Shown piece by piece: positions 34,241-42,532 of a stretch of DNA of 64,000 bases. The position numbers and the translations under genes are program-made. This DNA is from an uncultured Collinsella sp. (GTDB lineage Bacteria > Actinomycetota > Coriobacteriia > Coriobacteriales > Coriobacteriaceae). The stretch spans positions 13,233 through 77,232 of the forward strand of contig UQJV01000005.1 in the NCBI GenBank assembly GCA_900541475.1, in the 5' to 3' direction. A model generated the notes under the pieces. It ran no database searches. It saw nothing but the letters and a program-made list of their open reading frames with translations, and was not told where the DNA came from. Each line of letters opens with the position of its first letter. Positions within the stretch are counted from its first letter, which is position 1.

Positions 34241-35032
34241 CTAAATATCCCCTCGGTTCTCAAAATCCGATTCCCAGTAATTAAATCCGCGCAGGTAGGC
34301 GGTCTTTTCGTAACACAGGCAGTACTTGGAGACAGCCGTGAGCTCGGCCGCGCCCGGCGGCACCATATCGCGCACCAGCTGCGGGCAAAACTCCGTAAAC
34401 TTGACCTCCATCACCAGCTTGCCGGGCTCCAGGACCGGCAGCGCGGGCAGCGTCGGGTCAAAGATGTCGTAGCTTCCCACCGCGGCACGCACGTTCATGT
34501 CAAACGTGATGCGCACGGTACCCTCATCCATCACCCACGGCTCGCGCTCGTAGTCCACGATGGTCCGTGGGCGCATCACGTTGCAGATGCACTCGATGTA
34601 GAACTCGCGACAGAGCGGATAGGGGCTCCTCAGCAAAAAATCGTAGTCTCCGGCCAGGATCTGCTCAAACTCGCCGCGCGTGAGCGGTGCGTCCTCCTTG
34701 TAGATCCAGCTACCGTACTTCTTTTTGCGCTCGAGCTTAATCACCTTGTCGCCGCCGTTATAGATGCGCACGCGATACTTTTTGCGCATGAGAATACCGG
34801 CGTCTTTTTCCTCGTAGGCCGAGTTGCAGTAGTCGTCAAAGTACAGGCTGCGAATGGTGTAACCGCCCGAGCGTGCATGCTTGTCCAGCTTAAACACCGG
34901 CGCCATGCGACAGACAAGCGCAGTGTGCTCACCCTCGTTAATGAGATATTTGAGCTCGTGGCGGTAACGCTCCTGCGTGGTACGCGCAGGAGGGCCCGCC
35001 AGGCGCTCAAGCAGCGCGCTAGCCCTCCTCAT
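34241..35032 (-). CDS. VTC-domain protein (polyphosphate polymerase-like)
   Basis: The 263-residue protein belongs to the VTC/CYTH-like tunnel fold, whose yeast members make polyphosphate. It has RHELKYLINEGEHTAL near the start, IRSLYFDDYCNSAYEEKDAG, RKKYRVRIYNGGDKVIKLER with basic tunnel residues, and VMEVKFTEF near the C-terminus with the metal-binding Glu. It overlaps the upstream cotH gene by 14 bases and is followed by DUF4956. In many genomes VTC, DUF4956 and CotH genes co-occur, but their joint role is not established. No transmembrane segment. Confidence 0.87.
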   Translation of the reverse strand: MRRASALLERLAGPPARTTQERYRHELKYLINEGEHTALVCRMAPVFKLDKHARSGGYTIRSLYFDDYCNSAYEEKDAGILMRKKYRVRIYNGGDKVIKLERKKKYGSWIYKEDAPLTRGEFEQILAGDYDFLLRSPYPLCREFYIECICNVMRPRTIVDYEREPWVMDEGTVRITFDMNVRAAVGSYDIFDPTLPALPVLEPGKLVMEVKFTEFCPQLVRDMVPPGAAELTAVSKYCLCYEKTAYLRGFNYWESDFENRGDI

Positions 35033-36788
35033 ACGTGTCCTCCACGACCTTACCGCCGTCTTGCACGTAAAAACACTTCATGCCGTACTGTTTGCCGTCG
35101 TCGGTCACATAGTAGTCAAACGCATCTTGCGTATAGTCGTCGGAGTTGGTAGCACGCACGCGCACAAAGTACTGGCCGGAATCGGGCGCATCGCAGGTCA
35201 CCTCGGGAAGCAGCACATCCTCGGCCTTAAAAAGCACGTCGCTTATGGCATAGTCGCGCGCAAGCTCGACGGTATAGCGAATATCGCGCGCCTCAAAGTC
35301 GTACGCGGCATCCCAGTTCAAGCGCAGCTTACCGTTATCGATCTGCGGCACACCAATGTAGAACGGCATGGGCTTTTTATAGCTCTCGCGAAAGCTCTTG
35401 TAGTTCTCCTCGATCTCAGAAGGAATCGCCGTAGCGATTTGCTCGTATTGATCCTTGGTGACAGGCAGATTGTCGATATCGGGCGAAGCAAAGACCAGGG
35501 ATTCGGTCACCTCGCGATAATGTTTGATCATCTTGGTCAGGCGTGCCTCGGTCAAATACGAGCGCAAGTCCTTGACGGCACGGTCGAGTTCGCTGCGGAA
35601 CGACTTGCTGCGCAACGCGCGGTTGAACAACACGTTGCCCCAGTAGTTGCTCACGCCGCGCTCCCAGCTCGCATAGTCCGAGAACCCCTTCAGGCTCAGC
35701 TCAAGCTTACGCAACATGCCGTCGTTATCCCAATCCAAAAAGTACCAGGTATTTGAGTTGAGCGGGCTGTACAGATAGCAGTTACGGTTCTGCGTATCGC
35801 AGTTGCCCGTCAGGATCTGAAACGCCAACCAATAGACCAGATTCTCGGTATCAAAGTAGGTGTCGAGCACGTCATCGATCTTTTGCGATTCGTCGTTGAG
35901 CGCATCGAGCATCTCGATGAGCTTGGTGTGGTCCGAGTCGCCCTTAATCTCGAGCATGCCCTCAAAGGTGGCCTGGTTGTAGTCGGGATCGTCGGCAAGC
36001 TTAATAGTTTCCTCGTAGCGATAGAAATCGAAGCTGTTCACCTTGTACAAATGCCCGTTCTTATCCAAGCCGTGCGCCTTAAGCGCCGTTTTATTGAGCT
36101 GTTCCACCTGCGTAAACAAGCCGTAGTCCTCAAAGGTATCGTTGGACTTTTCGGTCTGGTCGCACACCCACAAATGCACAAACTGCGTGCGCAGGCCCAT
36201 CATCTGGGGAATCCCGCGGATAAGGTCGTAGGCCATCTTGTTGCGAAAACGCATGCCCTCGCCCATGTGCTTGTTAAGCGCAATCGCGCGCTGTTGGCGC
36301 CAGGTACCCTTGCCCTTTTTGAGCTCTACCTTGTAATTCTTCTGCGTATAACCGCTCGACGTCTGGCCGCGCACCTGCACGGTAGCATTGGGCGCTTCCT
36401 CGCCATAGCCAACCTCGCCGGCCACCGGGCCGTCTTCGTCGCCCGCCTGCAGCAGGCCCATAACCTGATAGCGCGCCACGCCCATGTCGGCGTAGTCGTA
36501 GACCGAGTATGTATTGATCTCGGCCCAGCTATGATCGGTGTTCTCGGAGCTGTTGCCGCGCGAGACCGTCAGGTACATGGTCACAATGCCCGAGTCATCA
36601 TAGACCTCGTAGAGCTCGTCCTTGTCGCGGAGGTGCTTGGTACCGTCCGAGGACTCGGCCTTTTTAATCTTGTCCTGCTTTTTGACCTTTTTGGTCGAGG
36701 AGTCTTCCTGCACCGAGCAGCCCGAAAGCAACAGCGCACCGGCAGCCGCCTCAATCAGGCGACGGCGAGACATCATCCTATCGGTCAT
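35019..36788 (-). CDS. CotH kinase-family lipoprotein
   Basis: The 589-residue protein has a membrane-anchor signal with SRRRLIEAAAGALLLSGC (lipobox Cys at residue 24). The CotH kinase domain includes GKGTWRQQRAIALNKHMGEG and RFRNKMAYDLIRG, FEDYGLFTQVEQLNK, and the metal-binding DWDNDG motif. A C-terminal Fn3-like domain follows (FVPPE-type PQIDNGKLRLNWDAAYDFEA and RVRAT). CotH proteins phosphorylate secreted targets. The start at 36786-36788 is preceded by GGGGAGG and overlaps the PelG gene end. Its attachment to the Pel-like operon suggests a cell-surface or polysaccharide-associated role. Confidence 0.86.
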   Translation of the reverse strand: MTDRMMSRRRLIEAAAGALLLSGCSVQEDSSTKKVKKQDKIKKAESSDGTKHLRDKDELYEVYDDSGIVTMYLTVSRGNSSENTDHSWAEINTYSVYDYADMGVARYQVMGLLQAGDEDGPVAGEVGYGEEAPNATVQVRGQTSSGYTQKNYKVELKKGKGTWRQQRAIALNKHMGEGMRFRNKMAYDLIRGIPQMMGLRTQFVHLWVCDQTEKSNDTFEDYGLFTQVEQLNKTALKAHGLDKNGHLYKVNSFDFYRYEETIKLADDPDYNQATFEGMLEIKGDSDHTKLIEMLDALNDESQKIDDVLDTYFDTENLVYWLAFQILTGNCDTQNRNCYLYSPLNSNTWYFLDWDNDGMLRKLELSLKGFSDYASWERGVSNYWGNVLFNRALRSKSFRSELDRAVKDLRSYLTEARLTKMIKHYREVTESLVFASPDIDNLPVTKDQYEQIATAIPSEIEENYKSFRESYKKPMPFYIGVPQIDNGKLRLNWDAAYDFEARDIRYTVELARDYAISDVLFKAEDVLLPEVTCDAPDSGQYFVRVRATNSDDYTQDAFDYYVTDDGKQYGMKCFYVQDGGKVVEDTYEEG

Positions 36789-38322
36789 CAGAACCTCCCC
36801 AATGGTTGCGATACACACGGACCACCGTACGCTCAAACCAACCATGCGGCTCACCCTTATGGCGGCCTTCCTCATAGCGCTGCTCGGCACGGTCGAGCAA
36901 GCGGCCCAGTTGTGTAAAGCGACCCGTCTTGTCGGTCGCCACCATGGGCTGTTGGCTCAGGATACGATACGGCAAGTTGGCGGTATAGGTATCGAGCCGG
37001 AGCAGCGCCACGATAAAAAACACCGCCGCACCCAACAAAAAGCCAAAGCCGTAAAACTGCTGCGGTAAAAGCAACGACACGGCGGTCGCCAGCCCTGCCA
37101 CACCGGCAAACAGGCCCGAAGCCAGCACGGCTCCCTTGTAGTCGGTAAAGTACAGCAAGATGAGCATCACCGTATTGCCCACGGCATACAGACCATAGCC
37201 CACGCATAGCGTGCGAAAATACCCGTGCATAAGGCTGTTAAAGCCCAGCGGCAGGGCCGAGAGCACCGTGGTCTCGAGCGAGATGACTGCCGCGGTCACA
37301 AACAGCTGCTTGAGCGCGCAAAACCACAGCTCCCGGTTGAGCGTGGCGAGCATTTCCTCCTCGGCAACCACAATATCGCCCACTACGCCGCCGTCGTTAA
37401 ACAGGCTGTAGTAGTCGCGGTAGCGCGGATAGAAGTTGACCTCGACCGAGACAACAAAGTTGACGGTCGTGACCAGTATCGTCAAAAACGCGATGAGCGC
37501 AGGCACATCGTGGTAGGGCGCACCATAAAACAAGCCCTTGACCTGCACGCCAATGGGACCGCCCCAAATAATCACCAGGTGTGCAAAGAGCCCCAGGTTG
37601 GTAAACAGGCCCGTAAGCGCCAGCGGCATAAACTGATCGAGCCACTGCAAAAAGAGCCAGGGGCTGCGGTCGCTCTGAGGAAAATACCGGTACAGCAGCA
37701 CCACGTCCCACGCGAGCATGACGCCGTAGCCCAGGGCGATTGACGCCAGCAGGCCCTCGACCGGCGGCAGCCCCAGCGCCAGCGCGGCAAGACCGAACAG
37801 GCACGCCACGCCAATGGCGGCCGCAAAGCTGCACAGGATACCACGGTAATCCTTGATGGCCGTGAGATAGCTCATACCGTTCCAGTTGACGATCATAATG
37901 TTGAACAGCCACAGGCACAGCAGCCCCTGCAGCAGCGTGGCGCCCGAGAACAGCAAAAATACGCCGTAGAGCACCGTGCCAGCAACCAGCATGATGGCGG
38001 TGGAGCCCCAAAACGAGGGCAAGACCTCCTCTTCGCGCTCGGCAAAGAGCATGTCGGCCAAAAAGCGGGTGACAGGCATGGAGAAAAAGCTCGTGAGCGT
38101 AAGCGACGCCAGCAGCGTATAGGTCACCATGCACACCAGCAAATCCTGGTTGGCACGGCCCACACCCCACAGACCGCACAGCACCAAAATACCCACCTGG
38201 AGCAGCACGCCCAGCAGCATGGGGCCCGTGCACACAATGCCGGCGTAGCCATAGGCGCGCATCGTGGCAAACAGACCCTTGCGCCTAAACAGGCGCTTGA
38301 GCTCAAAACCGATTCCGGCCAC
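36778..38322 (-). CDS. pelG: PelG-like polysaccharide transporter
   Basis: MOP-type exporter predicted to move the Pel-like polymer across the membrane. The 514-residue protein has a characteristic N-terminus MAGIGFELKRLFRRKGLF and 11-12 membrane helices. It follows pelF by three bases and overlaps cotH by 11. PelG normally works with the PelF glycosyltransferase in the membrane, consistent with the order here. Confidence 0.88.
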   Translation of the reverse strand: MAGIGFELKRLFRRKGLFATMRAYGYAGIVCTGPMLLGVLLQVGILVLCGLWGVGRANQDLLVCMVTYTLLASLTLTSFFSMPVTRFLADMLFAEREEEVLPSFWGSTAIMLVAGTVLYGVFLLFSGATLLQGLLCLWLFNIMIVNWNGMSYLTAIKDYRGILCSFAAAIGVACLFGLAALALGLPPVEGLLASIALGYGVMLAWDVVLLYRYFPQSDRSPWLFLQWLDQFMPLALTGLFTNLGLFAHLVIIWGGPIGVQVKGLFYGAPYHDVPALIAFLTILVTTVNFVVSVEVNFYPRYRDYYSLFNDGGVVGDIVVAEEEMLATLNRELWFCALKQLFVTAAVISLETTVLSALPLGFNSLMHGYFRTLCVGYGLYAVGNTVMLILLYFTDYKGAVLASGLFAGVAGLATAVSLLLPQQFYGFGFLLGAAVFFIVALLRLDTYTANLPYRILSQQPMVATDKTGRFTQLGRLLDRAEQRYEEGRHKGEPHGWFERTVVRVYRNHWGGSDDR

Positions 38323-38325
38323 TGG

Positions 38326-39753
38326 CTACTCCCCCTCTCTGGGCAGGTCAAACGCACGCGCCGTCTCGTCGTACAGCGCGCGATAGTTGACGAGCATCTG
38401 CTCGTGCAAAAAGAACGTGGCAACACGACGCTGGCCGCGCTCCCCCATCTCAATGCGACGGGCGCGGCTTGTGCACATGCGCTCCATGGCATCGGCCAGG
38501 CCCTTACGATACATAGGCGGCGTCACAAAACCCGCCACGCCAAAGTCGTCGCCCGGGGCGCCCTCGAGCAGCTCGCGGCAACAGCCGACCTCGGTCGTCA
38601 CGCAGGGACGACGCGCCGCAAGCGACTCCAGCACGCTGAGCGGCTGGCCCTCGGAGATACTCGTCAAAATGGTAAAGTCGAGCTTTTCCATGTACTCGAC
38701 CACGTTGACGCGGCCGGTAAAGATCAGATCGCGCACGCCCAGGGTATCGACGAGTGCATGGCACTCGGCGCCATACTCCTCGTCGTCCACGCCGCCCATG
38801 ATGTGCAGGCGCACTTTGGGCAGACGCTCGTGCAGCTCAAAGAAGGCATAGATCATGGTCTTGACGTCCTTGATGGGCGCCAGGCGCACCACCGCGCCAA
38901 TGTCCACCCAGCCGTCATCGGGCTTTAAGGGAATGTCCTTAAAGCGATCGAACTGGATGCCGTTGGGGATGACCAGGCATTTGTCCGCATCGCAGCCCAT
39001 ATCGATCTGCGTCGTGCGAGCGTTGTGAAACAGGCTCGTCACGCGAAAGGCGCGACGATAGATCTCCTCCGAAAGCAGGTAGAAAAAGCGAATCCAGCGG
39101 TCCTTAAACGACGGCACCACCCAATCGGCGCGAATGATCTCTTCCTCGCGTTCGCGGGTATAGATGCCATGCTCGGTGAGCAACACCGGCGCATGGTGAA
39201 CGCTTGAGCCCAGGCAGGCGAGCAGGCCGCCGTAGCCGGTCGAGATGGCGTGGTACACATCGGCTACCGGCACCTCGCTGCCCAGCAGGTAGAGCACGGG
39301 CAGCAGCATGGAGCGCATGGTATGGAATGCGTCGGCAAAGGGCGTGTAGGGGTACTCGGCCAGGCACACGTCGCGAAAGATATCCATAAAAGTGCGGCTC
39401 TGCAAAAACGAGAGCGGATGCACGCGACGGCGCTGGAAGATATCAAACAGCACGTCCCAATCCGGATTGGAGAGCGACACCAGGCGGCGCAACGCCTCGC
39501 GCTCGCGGTCGTTATAGTCTGCCTCTTCCTGCTCACCAGAAAGGCGCAGGGCGTCGTCCAGGAACACCTCGTGCACCTCGACCACATTACCGGGCAGCTC
39601 GTAGACAAACTTGCCGCGGTCGGCAGCATGCGCGCCAATCACCCACAGCACAAACTCGTGCTCGGGCATGGCCTGGATATAGCCGTGCATCCAGGTGGAC
39701 ACGCCGCCGTGCACATAGGGGTAGCAACCCTCGAGCACCAAGCAGATTCTCAT
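38326..39753 (-). CDS. pelF: PelF-like family 4 glycosyltransferase
   Basis: Predicted polymerising glycosyltransferase of the Pel locus. The 475-residue GT-B protein starts MRICLVLEGCYPYVHGGVST, has EHGIYTREREEEI and VIPNGIQFDRFKDI at the domain junction, and the donor-site motif SEGQPLSVLESLAARRPCV near residue 385. In P. aeruginosa PelF uses UDP-GlcNAc. The start overlaps the upstream stop (ATGA). A longer frame upstream is inside the deacetylase-like gene and lacks a ribosome site. Confidence 0.9.
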   Translation of the reverse strand: MRICLVLEGCYPYVHGGVSTWMHGYIQAMPEHEFVLWVIGAHAADRGKFVYELPGNVVEVHEVFLDDALRLSGEQEEADYNDREREALRRLVSLSNPDWDVLFDIFQRRRVHPLSFLQSRTFMDIFRDVCLAEYPYTPFADAFHTMRSMLLPVLYLLGSEVPVADVYHAISTGYGGLLACLGSSVHHAPVLLTEHGIYTREREEEIIRADWVVPSFKDRWIRFFYLLSEEIYRRAFRVTSLFHNARTTQIDMGCDADKCLVIPNGIQFDRFKDIPLKPDDGWVDIGAVVRLAPIKDVKTMIYAFFELHERLPKVRLHIMGGVDDEEYGAECHALVDTLGVRDLIFTGRVNVVEYMEKLDFTILTSISEGQPLSVLESLAARRPCVTTEVGCCRELLEGAPGDDFGVAGFVTPPMYRKGLADAMERMCTSRARRIEMGERGQRRVATFFLHEQMLVNYRALYDETARAFDLPREGE

Positions 39754-41630
39754 TTGTCGCCACCCTCCTTGCGCGCAATGGTCACCGTCTTGTCCGTGGC
39801 TTTGACCAGGTACAGGTCGCCCGTCAGATGCGTAATCACGCCACCCGTGACCGCACCCGGCTCGCCGTTGTTGGCGCGGAACATGAGCCACGCTTCGTCG
39901 TGGAAATTGCCCAGACTGAGCGTCCAGGCATCCGCGTCTGCATCCACGCCCACCGTTACGGACGAAAAGCGCTGGATGGCACCCGAGCATTCCGAGCCGG
40001 TCTGGCGACGCAGGTCGGGCGCAGACTTGGAAAGCCAGTCCAGGTAGTCGGTCAAGCCGCCCTTGTAGACCTCCCAGCCCTCCGTAGCGCCGCGATCGGG
40101 ATCGAGCAGATCGTCCGGGTGCATAAAATGCGTGCTCACGTAGTGCATGTTGAGCTCGGACACTGCGGCCAGGCGCATGTAAGAATCGCCGACCATGCCG
40201 CCCGAGACAATACGCGGCTGCTCCACGATGCCATCGCTCGCCACGCCAAACTCCTGCACGTACGGCAGGTCGGTGCCATCCTCAAAATACGTACTGGCAA
40301 CGGTCTTAATGCGCGGAACATCGGTGCCGATAATCTTGCGCGCGCGGGCCGAAAGGATATTCGACGGCGGCACGTAAACCGAGCCGTGCGCGTTAGGCAG
40401 TACCTCGTCTTGGAAGGCGATGAGCTCGTCGAGCGCCGCGACGAGCGTTTCCTTGTTCTTCCACGTCTTGTAGTCGTACAGCGTGCCGTAGTCGGTATCC
40501 CAGAGCGCGAGTGGCTGATGGTTATAGCCATGAAAGCCCAGCTCGCCGCCCATCTGCAGCAGCATGCCGCCAAAGTAGCGAAATTGGGTGGTATCGGCCT
40601 GGCGCGCGGGCTCGGTCTGGTTGACCGCGTCCTCGTAGTTCTCGATCATCACGCCGGTATAGCGAATGTCGTATTGCTGCGCGAGCTTTTGCAGATCGGG
40701 CCACCAGACCTTGGCATAAAAGTCGGCGATGGATAGCCCATAGTCGCGCTTAATGTAGGTGCCATCACCCGAGGGCACGGGGCTGGGAAAGTCGTCCAGA
40801 TAGAACACGGCGCTGTTGATGACCGGGTAGGCCGTGGCATCGCCCAGCAGGCTGATCGCCGCGGCATAGAAGCCGCGCATAACCTTGTTATAGATGCCAA
40901 TGTTGCATACCACGGTGCGACCGCTGCCACATTCGTTGGACCAGATAAGCGGCGTGCCCGCATCACCCGTCTTGGCCCAAACGTGCGCCGACTCGCGCAA
41001 CGAGACCGAAAGCGACGAATCGAAGGGATCCGAGAGCTCGTAGCGCTGACCGCCGCCGATCATAAAGTCCTCGCCAGGCATAATGCTCTCGGCCGTCACA
41101 TAGTCATAGCCGGCCGATTCAATACCCAACTTGGGAGCAATCACCTGCAAATAGCTTGAGTTATCCGGCGGCATGGCAAGCATCAGCGAACCGCCAGCGC
41201 TCACCCAACTCATGATGTCGCTCAGGTGTGTGCCCAGCCCGTCGAGCGAGGGCATGAGCAAAATCACGCGATCGAAGGACGTCAGCGAGGGAATGGCATC
41301 CGCGCCGTCCAGGGCAAGGTCTACGTCACGATGCGCGATCTTCATATCGAGCAGGATCTGGTCGAACTGCTCCTTTACGTTCTCGACGCCGTCTTGGTCG
41401 GTATCGGTAATGACCAGGCACGTCGGCTTTTGGCCAAACAGTGCCGAAGACGCCGGCACCGAATCGTTGGCGGCGAGCATCCCCAGCTTATACTGTCCGG
41501 TGCTGTACTGCACGCCGGCGCGCTCGATCAGCAGCACGGCTGCCATGGCGATAAAGACCGCCCACACCACGAGCAAGCCCATCCAGCGGAAATGGCCCGC
41601 ACGGTCGCGGACACGTTGTACCACGCTCAT
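39750..41630 (-). CDS. DUF2194 deacetylase-like protein of the Pel locus
   Basis: Membrane-anchored protein of 626 residues: one helix at about residues 16-36 and a large extracytoplasmic part. The central region has AVFYLDDFPSPVPSGDGTYI and, later, GFHGYNHQPLALWDTDYG, which read as the metal-binding motifs of NodB-type polysaccharide deacetylases (D-D and H-x-x-x-H). Gram-positive Pel clusters carry a comparable deacetylase that would tune polymer charge. The start at 41628-41630 has AGGAGG upstream and overlaps the PelE-like gene end. Catalysis is inferred from motif position only. Confidence 0.8.
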   Translation of the reverse strand: MSVVQRVRDRAGHFRWMGLLVVWAVFIAMAAVLLIERAGVQYSTGQYKLGMLAANDSVPASSALFGQKPTCLVITDTDQDGVENVKEQFDQILLDMKIAHRDVDLALDGADAIPSLTSFDRVILLMPSLDGLGTHLSDIMSWVSAGGSLMLAMPPDNSSYLQVIAPKLGIESAGYDYVTAESIMPGEDFMIGGGQRYELSDPFDSSLSVSLRESAHVWAKTGDAGTPLIWSNECGSGRTVVCNIGIYNKVMRGFYAAAISLLGDATAYPVINSAVFYLDDFPSPVPSGDGTYIKRDYGLSIADFYAKVWWPDLQKLAQQYDIRYTGVMIENYEDAVNQTEPARQADTTQFRYFGGMLLQMGGELGFHGYNHQPLALWDTDYGTLYDYKTWKNKETLVAALDELIAFQDEVLPNAHGSVYVPPSNILSARARKIIGTDVPRIKTVASTYFEDGTDLPYVQEFGVASDGIVEQPRIVSGGMVGDSYMRLAAVSELNMHYVSTHFMHPDDLLDPDRGATEGWEVYKGGLTDYLDWLSKSAPDLRRQTGSECSGAIQRFSSVTVGVDADADAWTLSLGNFHDEAWLMFRANNGEPGAVTGGVITHLTGDLYLVKATDKTVTIARKEGGDK

Positions 41631-42532
41631 CGGGCCTCCTCCCCGTTGCGCCAAAACGCCAGCTCCTCGCGGTTGGCGGCACTCAAATACACATGTTGCT
41701 TGTCGATGGCCTCGATCACGTGCTGCACCATCTGCCCGTCGCGGCACATGACGGCCAGGCGCAGACAGAGCATCCAAACATCCTGCTCCTGCGGCGCGTC
41801 GACCACCAGCTGGTCGGTCACGGCCTGTGCCTCGTCGATCTGGCCGGCATCGGCCAGCGCGGTGGCATATCGAACGCGCAGCTCAAAACCGTCCTCGCGC
41901 TCGCAGCGACGCGCGAGCAGGCACGCATATTGCTGGCGCTGAATCTGCGCCACGCGGCCCTCGGCCAAGCCAGAGTCGAGGTATTCGCCCAAAAATTCAC
42001 AATACGCATTGAGGTTTTGCGCGCTGGGATCGGTCTTAAAGGCGCGCTCCAGTTGCTGCAGCTTAAGGTCGGACTCCTTGGAGATCTGCGCCACGGCCGT
42101 CGCGGCATAGTGCGCCACCTCAACATCGTCGTTGAGCTTTGCGGCCTGCAGCTGCGCCAAATACGCATCGGGATCCTCGGTGAGCATGGAGAGCATGAGG
42201 CGGCGTCGGTCGGCCGGGTCGTTGACGATGAGCGCTTCCTCGAGCGGGATCACGCCCGCATCGGCTTCACGGTCATGAACCAAGATGCTGCGATGCAACC
42301 CGTCGTTAATACGCAGGGACTCCAACGTGGCGTCCTTGAGGTCCACGCCAAACACGGCGCTGCGCGCGATAAGCAGCACCACCAGCAACGGACCCCACAA
42401 CGGCACGAGCACCATCACGGCCAGCATATGCCCACGCACCGGCAGCAGGCCCAACTTCATAAGCGTCCACAGCACCAGGCAAACCAGCGCATGAATCAGC
42501 AGCAAGACGGCAGCAACGACAAGCGAGATCAA
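41627..42532 (-). CDS. PelE-like membrane TPR protein
   Basis: The 301-residue protein has two N-terminal membrane helices (about 2-26 and 35-58), then helical repeats over residues 110-300 of TPR/Sel1 type, such as CLLARRCEREDGFELRVRYA and CLRLAVMCRDGQMVQHVIEA. This topology matches PelE, which links the PelD receptor to the secretion complex. It overlaps the PelD-like gene by four bases and the DUF2194 gene by four, so the three are translationally coupled. Assignment is from topology and synteny more than direct sequence identity. Confidence 0.72.
   Translation of the reverse strand: MISLVVAAVLLLIHALVCLVLWTLMKLGLLPVRGHMLAVMVLVPLWGPLLVVLLIARSAVFGVDLKDATLESLRINDGLHRSILVHDREADAGVIPLEEALIVNDPADRRRLMLSMLTEDPDAYLAQLQAAKLNDDVEVAHYAATAVAQISKESDLKLQQLERAFKTDPSAQNLNAYCEFLGEYLDSGLAEGRVAQIQRQQYACLLARRCEREDGFELRVRYATALADAGQIDEAQAVTDQLVVDAPQEQDVWMLCLRLAVMCRDGQMVQHVIEAIDKQHVYLSAANREELAFWRNGEEAR

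Noticed and set aside
38326..39990. Longer PelF start
   Set aside because: The extra 79 codons lie inside the upstream gene and no ribosome site precedes the longer start; MRICLVLEG is the family start.
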